From contig DDPF01000012.1 in NCBI GenBank assembly GCA_002342065.1, positions 62,001 through 126,000 of the forward strand: 64,000 bases of DNA, in the 5' to 3' direction. The position numbers were made by a program, and so were the translations under genes. Below are positions 53,821 through 61,658 of this stretch, in pieces (within the stretch, counting starts at the first letter, position 1; the number at the start of each line of letters is the position of its first letter). Below the pieces are notes generated by a model that made no database searches, had not been told where the DNA came from, and saw nothing but the letters and a program-made list of their open reading frames with translations. The DNA is from Bacteroidetes bacterium UBA2475. Its GTDB lineage: Bacteria; Bacteroidota; Bacteroidia; B-17B0; Aurantibacillaceae.

Positions 53821-55384
53821 AGACGGGGAATTCAAATTTGATTTTGGATTCCCCGTTTTTTATTTGCCCCAAATCCTGCGACAATTGCGCCATGTAGCCA
53901 ATTAAATAATTTACTTCAGGGGTTCGACATCTGTCAGTTTTCTTGCAATATTTAATTCCTTGAGGAAACAGGGCTTTTTGCAATAGCACTTTATCCTTAA
54001 ACGTTAGTATTTCCCACATTTTATGCAGGTTACACGCCATTTCAAAAGCAATATCTATGCATTTTTCAAGGTTCGACACTCGTTTCCCTGATTCGCAATA
54101 GGCTTCTTCCAGTTTTTTCAATTCTTCTTTATATAGGCTTCCGTATTTTTGGTATAATTCAAGTGTAATTACCTCTTCCATAAACCTAACTTCCAAGCGT
54201 TCAAGTTTGCGTGTCACTTCCATTATTTGTTCCCTAATAATACCCTTATTTTCTTCCTTTTCCCGGTTTATTTTATTGTAGGTGGATATAACCTGCTTTT
54301 TAAGAAATTCTTTGGTGTTGGGCAATAAATGAAGTTTTAGCAACTCTAACCCACCTTTAAAAATTGTATGTAGCTCTTTTCCACTTTTGTTGTTGCAACA
54401 CCCCTTTGTATTGCACTTATAATAAGGCAAATTTTTCTTCTTTACTACATAACCTCGCATTGGCTGACCGCAGTGATCGCACTTTAGAAATCCTTTAAGG
54501 GGAATCGGCTCATTCTCGAAATGTAAACTATAGCCATGGGTATTCTTTTCAACCTCGTGATGGGCTTTAATAAATAACTCTCGAGAAACTAATGGCTCAT
54601 GCTGACCTTTTATTAGTTTACCTTCAAGTAGTTTGTGCGAAAGGAATCCACAATAAAACGGATTCCTTAAATATTCAGAAATTCTTCTTTCATCAACATC
54701 TAATCCGAAAACTTTTAATTTCCTTGAAATTTCTGCTGATGATAATTTTTCAAATGCTTTCCATTCAAATGCCTTTTTAAATATTTTACCCTTCTCATTA
54801 ATTACTATGGTGTTCTTGCCGTCAATTCTTACAATTTCATATCCAAATGGAGCTTTACCACACCACTTCCCATTCTGCATAGCTTCTTTCATTCCAGCTA
54901 CACATTTTTCTCTTCTTAATTGATTGTCGTATTCACTAAAAATGAATTGAATATTTTGTTGCAGTTTCCCACTTGGTGTTGAAGTGTCTGTTGGTTGAGT
55001 AACAGCTAGTAAATTTACTCCTTGCTTTTTTAATTGTTCAGTAATGTAAATTGCATTTCCACCTGAACGCGAAAATCTGTCAACTGAATAAACAATTATA
55101 GTGGAGATTTTATCTCTACTTCTTTTTACAAAAGAGAGCATACTATTAAACTCTTTTCGCTCATCATTTTTTGCACTTTCATAAGTGCCACCGAAATACC
55201 CTCTTACAATTAAATTATTTTTTTGTGCATATAGGTCACATGCCTTACGTTGGGTCTCTAAACTTAAATTGTTGTCGGCTTGTTCCTTAGTTGATACCCT
55301 TGTATAAATTACACAGTTGTTTGTGCGAGTATCCTCTTGGGCTTTCCCCCTTGCAAATCGTTCTAATGAATTTGTCTCTGTCAT
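53756..55384 (-). CDS. Large serine recombinase (site-specific integrase) of the island
   Basis: This 542-residue serine recombinase catalyses integration and excision of the element. The N-terminal resolvase domain has YTRVSTKEQ with catalytic Ser31, plus VYSVDRFSRSGGNA near 98-111. The recombinase DNA-binding domain (about 185-300: PFGYEIVRIDG ... NPFYCGFLSHK) is followed by a zinc ribbon (CDHCGQPM ... CNTKGCC) and a coiled coil near 350-425. The C-terminal ~35 residues (ending PGIEPGTQGFSVLCSTD) are read from the antisense of the terminator and tRNA-Phe. The natural C-terminus therefore probably lies before this, and the stop (53756-53758) is supplied by the host tRNA D-arm. It overlaps the small upstream gene by four bases. 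Confidence 0.88.
   Translation of the reverse strand: MTETNSLERFARGKAQEDTRTNNCVIYTRVSTKEQADNNLSLETQRKACDLYAQKNNLIVRGYFGGTYESAKNDERKEFNSMLSFVKRSRDKISTIIVYSVDRFSRSGGNAIYITEQLKKQGVNLLAVTQPTDTSTPSGKLQQNIQFIFSEYDNQLRREKCVAGMKEAMQNGKWCGKAPFGYEIVRIDGKNTIVINEKGKIFKKAFEWKAFEKLSSAEISRKLKVFGLDVDERRISEYLRNPFYCGFLSHKLLEGKLIKGQHEPLVSRELFIKAHHEVEKNTHGYSLHFENEPIPLKGFLKCDHCGQPMRGYVVKKKNLPYYKCNTKGCCNNKSGKELHTIFKGGLELLKLHLLPNTKEFLKKQVISTYNKINREKEENKGIIREQIMEVTRKLERLEVRFMEEVITLELYQKYGSLYKEELKKLEEAYCESGKRVSNLEKCIDIAFEMACNLHKMWEILTFKDKVLLQKALFPQGIKYCKKTDRCRTPEVNYLIGYMAQLSQDLGQIKNGESKIKFEFPVLVVPPGIEPGTQGFSVLCSTD
53823..53862 (+). terminator. tRNA-Phe terminator
   Basis: ACGGGGAAT (53823-53831) pairs with ATTCCCCGT (53848-53856), with an A/T-rich loop and a T run at 53856-53862. 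It starts 2 bases after the tRNA CCA end. The recombinase gene reads through it on the other strand. Confidence 0.85.
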
Positions 55385-55725
55385 GCTGCAAGTTTTATGT
55401 TGTTATTATTTTTATTAAAATCAATAGTTGTATCATTTTCGTTTTCACAATTATTTATCTTCCTGTGTACTTGATAAACTAAGAAGCTGTAAGTTTTTAA
55501 AAACTCAATAAATTGTAAAAGACGTTCTTCACTTAAACTATCGAATTCAGGACACTGCCTTAATTCCTCAATCGTTAAATCTTCTTCACGGTTGAATTCG
55601 TTGTTTCTTTCTATCTTTCTCATGTCTTTATAAATGGAAAATAAGTACTCTTTTGGGAACGTGGTAGCGATTTCAACTATCTTTTTTTGAGGGAAAAAAT
55701 CAAGGAAATAAACTTGCACGTTCAA
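55381..55725 (-). CDS. Small protein co-transcribed with the serine recombinase
   Basis: This frame encodes 114 residues from a TTG start (alternative in-frame GTG two codons later; next ATG at residue 35). The stop overlaps the recombinase ATG by four bases, so the two are translationally coupled. The sequence has a helix-rich acidic centre (LTIEELRQCPEFDSLSEERLLQFIEFLKTYSF) and a low-complexity Asn/Asp/Lys-rich tail. I recognise no family. Its place immediately ahead of the integrase suggests a directionality factor or regulator, but this is inference from position. It lies after a promoter-like box flanked by an inverted repeat. Confidence 0.6.
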   Translation of the reverse strand: MNVQVYFLDFFPQKKIVEIATTFPKEYLFSIYKDMRKIERNNEFNREEDLTIEELRQCPEFDSLSEERLLQFIEFLKTYSFLVYQVHRKINNCENENDTTIDFNKNNNNIKLAA

Positions 55726-56144
55726 AAACTAAATGCCATACTCAATGGCAAATTTGACTAAGAATCATCCGTTCTGTTGGTAAATAGGGTTTTTAACTTC
55801 ACAAAACAAAACTATGTCCGGTTTGTGAACCATCTTAACGATTTAGGTTTAAACTCCCAATGATAGAAAAGTATAGCATAAAACGTAAGGTAGCATTTGT
55901 GAAAGGCTCCTTAACGTCACAGAACGGAATCTTAATGCCTAAAGAGGGGCATCAAGGATCGTCTATTATAAAGTAGTAGTAATTTTTGTTTTGCATAAAG
56001 CAAAACTAGGCTCCCGAAAAATAACGACTGCACGTTTTGGAGCATGTTTTAGATTCCTTTTTAATGTTTTCGAATCTTTTAGGAAGTTTTAAAACCCTCT
56101 TGCAAGATTTTACCTAAAAAAGAAGATATGGGAATGTTTGGGAC
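55726..56144. other. 419-base intergenic region with promoter, operator and hairpins
   Basis: No gene is evident. I see the candidate promoter and operator at 55798-55829. A GTTTTGC-ATAAA-GCAAAAC hairpin lies at 55988-56006, downstream of hsdR and without a long T run on the minus strand. A 10-bp inverted pair TCCGTTCTGT (55768-55777) and ACAGAACGGA (55919-55928) also occurs, together with GGCTCC-type repeats near 55905 and 56010. This region separates hsdR from the recombinase operon and may hold recombination or att-related sites. Confidence 0.5.
55798..55829 (-). promoter_or_regulatory. Candidate operator and -7 box of the recombinase operon
   Basis: TTCACAAA (55798-55805) and TTTGTGAA (55822-55829) form a perfect 8-bp inverted repeat with a 16-base spacer. 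The spacer contains TAGTTTTG on the minus strand (55807-55814), an exact -7 box, about 82 bases before the small-gene start. A good -33 is not evident. Confidence 0.5.
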
Positions 56145-59123
56145 TTATCCGGTAGCAGAAAGAACTGTTCGGATGATTGCCTTACCCATTAATGAAATGA
56201 TACCCCCTCTATCAATGTATATCGGATTTTCCAATACATCATATCTATCACGGTTCATATATTCTTGTTTAACTTCAGTTTTGACTTTTGGTTCTGCGGT
56301 TATTTTTAAATAATTATCGTTGTCTTTATTATCAATAATGCGTTGTTTGATATCATATCTGTTTGAAACTTCCATACAGATTTCTTTTATCACAATAGCC
56401 TCATCTTTACTGATTTGATATTTTTGTTCAATATCCTTTAACGCATCTTCTATTGTAGTTCTTGGAGGTTCGGATCCACCACCACCCATTTTTAAACCAG
56501 TTTTCTTTCCTTCTTTTACTTGATTGGAATTAGATTTAAGTCCATGATATTTTACTGCACCCTTACTTAAATCTACATGCTTAAGCAACTGCGTTAATTC
56601 CGATGTTTTACCTTTTTTTACAAGCATATCACTCATTGCTTCGGCAAATACAATAAACTCTTGTAAATAATAATCTAACGAATAAAACTGAGCGATGAAA
56701 TAATACAACTTTGTGTAGCGTCTTAATAGACTAATGTATTCTTTCCTGTCCTCAATATTTGGTAAACGTTCTTTAAATAATTCTCGGTAGTTTTGATTAA
56801 TGTTACTTAATAGGGCATCTGCTGTTGAATCACGTTTTCTGGCATCCTCTTCAGCCTTTATATAATCTTGAATGTAAGATTCAATTTCGTCTTCTGAAAA
56901 AACCTCAAACTCCTCAATCTTTTTATAAAGTTCTGCAAGTAACTCTTTCTTTGGTTCCGACTCTTTGTATGGCGTACCTTTTCTGTGCTTATTAAATGCA
57001 TCAAAAATATTTGCCGAGTTATTTGTAAAGTCAACAACTAAAATATCCGCTTGTTCTTTATCAGGATGCTTTCTATTTAAACGAGAGACAGTTTGTATTG
57101 CATTAACGCCATTAACAACCTTATCTAAGAACATTGCAGAAAGCAATGGCTGATCAAAGCCAGTTTGAAATTTATTGGCTACAACTAAAATTCTGTATTC
57201 ATCTTGCTCAAATACTTCTTCAATTACTTTACCACTATGCAAAGTATCAAGCTCATTAATTTTTATTTCTTCTATTGATTGATTTGTTGTTGAATCGGTA
57301 TAATCACTAAAAGCAAAAAGTACTTTATAAGGTAAATTCCTTTCCTCAATAATTGTTTTTAAATTATTGAAGTATTTTAATCCGGCAGGACGTGTAGATG
57401 CGACCACCATTGCCTTTCCTTTTCCTTCAATTGTATCTCTTACTTTTTCTTCGAATAAATTAATAATGACTTCACTTTTATACTGTATAATGCCATCATC
57501 ATTAAATGCAATATTCTTCAATAATTTACTTATGATGCCAACCGGAAAATCTTTACTTGGTAGTAGTTGTTTTAACTTAAGATTATAAAGCGTTTCATAA
57601 GAAATTATATTTTGCGCCACATCTAAAATATATCCTTCTTGAATTGCTTCTTCTTCGGTGTATACATCAAATGGGTTCCCGAAGAAAGCTAATGTTTTAG
57701 CAGTGGTTGTTGCGGTAAAGGCTACAAATACTTGGTTTGATGTATCCAGTTTATTTAGCTTATCTACAATAGCCTCATCAACTGTTTCTTCCTCCTCTTC
57801 CTGTTCAATTTCCTCTCCATCCTTCGTGAAATACTTTCTTAATTTAAAGGCTAGCTTTCCTTCTTGAGAACGATGTGCTTCATCTATTAAGAATGCAACT
57901 TTTCTGTTTTTAAGTTCTTCGCTCTGTTGAAGCTTGTCTTGAATGTGACTAAACTTATGTATAGTAGAAACAATAATATCTCTGTCCTTATCTAAAAAGT
58001 CTGCTAAATCTCCTGCACGTTTTGTGAAATTTAATTTTTTCCCAAGGTGTGAGAATAACTCTAAATCATCTTTTACATTCTTATCTAAACTCTTTCTATC
58101 TGTAAGGATGATAATGTTATCAAATACCTTTTGATTGCTTGAATTGTATAAACTATCAAGGATGTCAGCCATCCAAGCAATAGTCAAGGTTTTACCTGAG
58201 CCTGCCGAATGATTAATTAAATATTTGTTTCCTAATGTATTCGTGTTTTGAAACGATTCTTTTAAATTACCAGCTAATCTTGAACTTGCTCGTAGTTGAT
58301 GGTAACGTGGGAATATAGTAAAGGATGGTTTTGAAATAATTTCTCCATCTTCTGTTATCGTTTCGTTTGCGGGAACAAATACCAAATAGTGTTCTAAATA
58401 TTTGGCAATATTTTCTTTTGATAAGGCGTGCCTGTATAAATGGTCTACCGGATATTCTCCTTCTGTTTCCGACTTATTAACGAGTTGTGCGTTAAACCAT
58501 CTGAAGTTCTTTTCAGACTTAGCATCCGTTGCTATTTTTACTTCGGTGTTGCTGCTTGCCACAAAAAGGAATGGAAGTTTATAGAGATTATTATTTAAAT
58601 CTCTTTTAAGAAAACTTTCAAAAATAGCATCTTCACAATTTTGCCCTTCGTCTTCATGCTTTAATTCAATAACTATAATTGGTAAGCCATTCAGCCATAT
58701 CACTAAATCAATACGCTCATCCGTTAAACTGTTGTAACGGTATTCTTTTCTGAATGAAACAACGTTTTTTTGATAATTCTCTTCTTGTAATGCGCTTGTA
58801 TTTGATCGTGGTTTTGGTTTATATAACTCAAGCTTTGTGCCTTTAACATCTAAACCATCACGCATAACTAGCCACAACTTCTTTCTGCTAACTTCGTCTC
58901 GTAAAGCTTTTATGATTTCTTTGTCTGTATCGCTCCCGAAATTTTCTTCTATTTCTTTATACTTGTTTAATTGTGTTGAAGTAATAAAATTAATTAAATG
59001 CTTTTCTGCAATGTGAAACTCTCTGTCGCTAATATCCTCAGCAGACAAAGGGATATAGTGATGCTCTCTTTCTAAAAAAGCACAGATATGATCCTGAAAT
59101 AATGTTTCTTTGTTGCTAGGCAT
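56145..59123 (-). CDS. hsdR: Type I restriction enzyme R subunit
   Basis: This 992-residue HsdR is the motor and nuclease of a type I restriction-modification complex. The N-terminal PD-(D/E)xK nuclease has Asp139 in DERIDLVIWL and Glu153-x-Lys155 in IELK. The SF2 translocase has AGSGKT (about 307-312), the DEAH box in FLIDEAHRSQ near 410, VAFTATTT, and QTVSRLNRKHP near 660. A C-terminal helical domain binds the M2S core. It cleaves unmethylated DNA at a distance. Its start codon lies directly after the fic stop (0 bases), so its expression follows fic. No obvious terminator lies 3', apart from a weak hairpin near 56000. Confidence 0.93.
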   Translation of the reverse strand: MPSNKETLFQDHICAFLEREHHYIPLSAEDISDREFHIAEKHLINFITSTQLNKYKEIEENFGSDTDKEIIKALRDEVSRKKLWLVMRDGLDVKGTKLELYKPKPRSNTSALQEENYQKNVVSFRKEYRYNSLTDERIDLVIWLNGLPIIVIELKHEDEGQNCEDAIFESFLKRDLNNNLYKLPFLFVASSNTEVKIATDAKSEKNFRWFNAQLVNKSETEGEYPVDHLYRHALSKENIAKYLEHYLVFVPANETITEDGEIISKPSFTIFPRYHQLRASSRLAGNLKESFQNTNTLGNKYLINHSAGSGKTLTIAWMADILDSLYNSSNQKVFDNIIILTDRKSLDKNVKDDLELFSHLGKKLNFTKRAGDLADFLDKDRDIIVSTIHKFSHIQDKLQQSEELKNRKVAFLIDEAHRSQEGKLAFKLRKYFTKDGEEIEQEEEEETVDEAIVDKLNKLDTSNQVFVAFTATTTAKTLAFFGNPFDVYTEEEAIQEGYILDVAQNIISYETLYNLKLKQLLPSKDFPVGIISKLLKNIAFNDDGIIQYKSEVIINLFEEKVRDTIEGKGKAMVVASTRPAGLKYFNNLKTIIEERNLPYKVLFAFSDYTDSTTNQSIEEIKINELDTLHSGKVIEEVFEQDEYRILVVANKFQTGFDQPLLSAMFLDKVVNGVNAIQTVSRLNRKHPDKEQADILVVDFTNNSANIFDAFNKHRKGTPYKESEPKKELLAELYKKIEEFEVFSEDEIESYIQDYIKAEEDARKRDSTADALLSNINQNYRELFKERLPNIEDRKEYISLLRRYTKLYYFIAQFYSLDYYLQEFIVFAEAMSDMLVKKGKTSELTQLLKHVDLSKGAVKYHGLKSNSNQVKEGKKTGLKMGGGGSEPPRTTIEDALKDIEQKYQISKDEAIVIKEICMEVSNRYDIKQRIIDNKDNDNYLKITAEPKVKTEVKQEYMNRDRYDVLENPIYIDRGGIISLMGKAIIRTVLSATG

Positions 59124-60206
59124 TTACTTTTTTAATACTTCCATTAATTTATAGTTAAGATACAATTTTTCTTTTCCAACTTGTTCACTTTTTAAGAACC
59201 CGGCTTCTTCTAATTCTTTTAGATAATTACCTACGGTTTTTAAATTTCCGAGTCCGGCATCTTCTAAAAAATTTCTTTTAGTATATGGTAGACGAAACAA
59301 AATCTCCAACAAATCTTTTGAATAAACCTTTGGTAGTTTCTTTTGTATTTCCGCCCCCATTTTATTCATCACTTTTTCAATCTCTGCAATTTGTTCTCTC
59401 CCTTTTTTAGCAGTTTGCTCAACCATATCGAGCATGTATAAAATCCACGTTTCCCAATCTCCTTTTTCGGTAACATTTCTAAGATTGGTGTAATAATCAT
59501 TTTTATGTTTAATGATGTAGTTACTTAAATACAATGCCGGTAAATCCATTAAGCCTGTTAGCTTTAAGTACAGCAATAAAATAATACGACCTGTACGTCC
59601 ATTACCATCAAAAAATGGGTGAATAGCCTCGAACTGATAATGGATAATTGCCATTTTAATTAACGGATCCATATCATCTTCAATATTCATAAACTCCTCA
59701 AGATTCTTTAGCTTTTCTCGTATTACCTGCTCACCTTCAGGTGGTGTATAAACCACTTTTTTTGTTGCCGGATTACTTAATTGTGTACCCGGTGCATTTC
59801 GTATACTTGATTTATTCTCTTTAATAATTTGCATGATGGCAATAAAGAGATTGGTATTTAGTATTGGCTTTTTCTCTAATTGATTTACACCATACCACAA
59901 AGCATCCTTGTAATGAATAACTTCTTTAGTAGCAGGGTTCTCAATCTTTTTATCGGCAATGGAGGCTTTAAATAGCTCATCCTGTGTTGTAATGATGTTT
60001 TCGATAGCAGAACTCGCCTGAGCTTCTTGCAAGTTAATCGTATCGATAAAAAGAGTTGGATTAGGAAGATTGGTAATTGCACCTTTAAGCTCTGATAATG
60101 CTCTACTTGCTGCAATCGTTTTTTTAAGTACTGCAACAGTTTCTATCTTACCTTTTGGGGGCAAGAGAGGCAAATCATTATATGGTTTATCCGGCTTGTA
60201 TGCCAT
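59124..60206 (-). CDS. Fic-domain protein with C-terminal winged-helix-like region
   Basis: This 360-residue Fic protein is predicted to transfer AMP or another nucleotide to a target. The active-site loop HPFFDGNGRTGR (196-207) is complete with the catalytic His. An N-terminal inhibitory motif SSAIEN (65-70) fits the class II S/TxxxE(G/N) form, so activity may be self-limited. The last ~60 residues (NFLEDAGLGNLKTVGNYL ... GFLKSEQVGKEKLYL) have a winged-helix pattern, suggesting DNA binding. The gene lies between hsdS and hsdR and joins hsdR end to end. It is preceded by a promoter and inverted repeats. Its target is unknown; control of hsdR is a hypothesis. Confidence 0.88.
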   Translation of the reverse strand: MAYKPDKPYNDLPLLPPKGKIETVAVLKKTIAASRALSELKGAITNLPNPTLFIDTINLQEAQASSAIENIITTQDELFKASIADKKIENPATKEVIHYKDALWYGVNQLEKKPILNTNLFIAIMQIIKENKSSIRNAPGTQLSNPATKKVVYTPPEGEQVIREKLKNLEEFMNIEDDMDPLIKMAIIHYQFEAIHPFFDGNGRTGRIILLLYLKLTGLMDLPALYLSNYIIKHKNDYYTNLRNVTEKGDWETWILYMLDMVEQTAKKGREQIAEIEKVMNKMGAEIQKKLPKVYSKDLLEILFRLPYTKRNFLEDAGLGNLKTVGNYLKELEEAGFLKSEQVGKEKLYLNYKLMEVLKK

Positions 60207-60219
60207 TTTATCTTTTTTA

Positions 60220-60314
60220 AACGAGGGCGTTTTTTGCCCTCTTAATTAATACGAGAGTAAATATAGTAATTATTTGCCCTCGTTCCAAATATGGGTGTAA
60301 AAAACGCCCTCGTT
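60220..60314. promoter_or_regulatory. Inverted-repeat operator array before fic
   Basis: AACGAGGGCGTTTTTT (60220-60235) is a perfect 16-bp inverted match of the sequence at 60299-60314. A related pair, ACGAGAGTAAATA (60251-60263) and TATTTGCCCTCGT (60271-60283), forms an 11-of-13 palindrome over the promoter. A further GCCCTC at 60236-60241 pairs with the first arm. At least four copies of a GAGGGC-like motif therefore lie in a 95-base region ahead of fic. Confidence 0.75.
60258..60289 (-). promoter_or_regulatory. Promoter of fic-hsdR
   Basis: On the minus strand TTTG (60286-60289) is followed after 20 bases by TATATTTA (60258-60265), a 7-of-8 match to TAnnTTTG. The start of fic is about 52 bases downstream. 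The boxes lie within the palindrome, so a bound regulator would overlap the promoter. Confidence 0.65.
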
Positions 60315-60320
60315 CGCTTT

Positions 60321-61658
60321 CTAAGCCATAGCTCGCTTTATTACCTTTTCAACCGCAATTTCAGCTACTTGTTTTTTGCCCGTAACACATTCGTGAATAA
60401 TAGATTTCCGGTACTCTTTTAAATTATCAATTTGATCAATAACTTTTTTATTTAAGCTATATATTTTATCACTAAGAGCATCAAGAGATTTCACAATTTC
60501 AATTTGCTCTTCCTCAGAAGGTAAAGGAATATTTATTGATGCTAATTGAGTAGTCCAGTTAACTCTTGGCATCTTAGCACCATATGACATTGAATTACAT
60601 AAGTCAATAAACCATTTTGAACCAAGAATATATTTGAGATATTGTCCATTAATTTTAAAGGGTTGAAAGGCTAAAACTTCTCCTGTGCATTTTCCATCAA
60701 AATCAGCGTAATGATATTTTTCCAAATAAGGTCTCAATTTTCCAAATAATACATCTCCCCTATAAAATTTAGTGACCTTACTTTCAACTTCAAGTGTATT
60801 CCTCTTATTTAGAATTTTTCCGGTTCCTTGTTCAAAATCTTCTAATTCCAGATAATCTTCTTTTTCACTTTTTTCATCTGTTTTTTCATCACGCAATCTA
60901 GCCACATCCTTAAATCTATCAAACCGCCAATTTGCATTAATTTCGGGTAAATACGGTAAGCCAGTACTTTTCCTTTTAGCATTTTTTTTAAATCCAAAAC
61001 AAACTAATTCATCTATTCTTGATTTTCTAATTTTGTTAATTTCTTCTAGTTGTTTTTCCTTTATTGCGATTATTTTATCAATGCGAATACATGCTTTATC
61101 TAAATATTCTCTAATTAATATTTGTTCTGTAATTGGTGGAAATGCAACTTTTGTATTAAGATAGTATGTTACATTTAAATTTTGAATACCTGTTGTTTGC
61201 TGAACAAATGGAAAATTTTGTTTATTGGAATATAAATTACTGAAAACATAATTCATAAACCGTAAATCAATAGTGTTATCAAACTCTATTTTAGCCATAA
61301 AGTTTGAACAAATAGACTCGAAATTAATTCCCTTAGGGTAGCCTACACGACCTACTAATTGCTTTTCTCCTCCACCAGACTTTTCAATAATTAAACATCT
61401 ATCATTAATTTTTCTAGATCTAATTGAACCTGATTTTATTTTACGAATTGTTAAATTCTCATACTTAAAATAAATACCATCTAAGTCTGCTACCCTTAAC
61501 ACCACAATGTTTTCTCCGTCAGCATCACTTTCAGGATCATTGCCCCAATCCCCTCCAACAACAGCTGTAGTTTTATCCTTTATACGATCAATTTTCCAAT
61601 GTTCCGGAATTGAATCTAAATAAATGAGATCCGTGTTTCTATAATTAAATTTTTTCAT
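60321..61658 (-). CDS. hsdS: Type I restriction-modification specificity subunit
   Basis: This 445-residue HsdS determines the recognition sequence. Two target-recognition domains (about 15-150 and 225-370) are separated by central conserved helical regions (LIREYLDKACIRIDKIIAIKEK near 182-203; the C-terminal partner EIVKSLDALSDKIYSLNKKVID near 387-408). Each TRD ends with the usual TEQ- or SEEEQ-like helix. The bipartite target cannot be read from sequence. It overlaps hsdM by one base (shared A of TAATG). Downstream lies the operator array and fic. Confidence 0.92.
   Translation of the reverse strand: MKKFNYRNTDLIYLDSIPEHWKIDRIKDKTTAVVGGDWGNDPESDADGENIVVLRVADLDGIYFKYENLTIRKIKSGSIRSRKINDRCLIIEKSGGGEKQLVGRVGYPKGINFESICSNFMAKIEFDNTIDLRFMNYVFSNLYSNKQNFPFVQQTTGIQNLNVTYYLNTKVAFPPITEQILIREYLDKACIRIDKIIAIKEKQLEEINKIRKSRIDELVCFGFKKNAKRKSTGLPYLPEINANWRFDRFKDVARLRDEKTDEKSEKEDYLELEDFEQGTGKILNKRNTLEVESKVTKFYRGDVLFGKLRPYLEKYHYADFDGKCTGEVLAFQPFKINGQYLKYILGSKWFIDLCNSMSYGAKMPRVNWTTQLASINIPLPSEEEQIEIVKSLDALSDKIYSLNKKVIDQIDNLKEYRKSIIHECVTGKKQVAEIAVEKVIKRAMA

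Noticed and set aside
53661..53897. 78-codon + strand frame spanning tRNA-Phe
   Set aside because: Its middle (AQSVEQRTENPCVPGSIPGG) is the typical translation of a tRNA gene; no other coding evidence.
60220..60314. CRISPR or toxin-type repeat
   Set aside because: Arms are inverted rather than direct and overlap a promoter, which fits an operator better.
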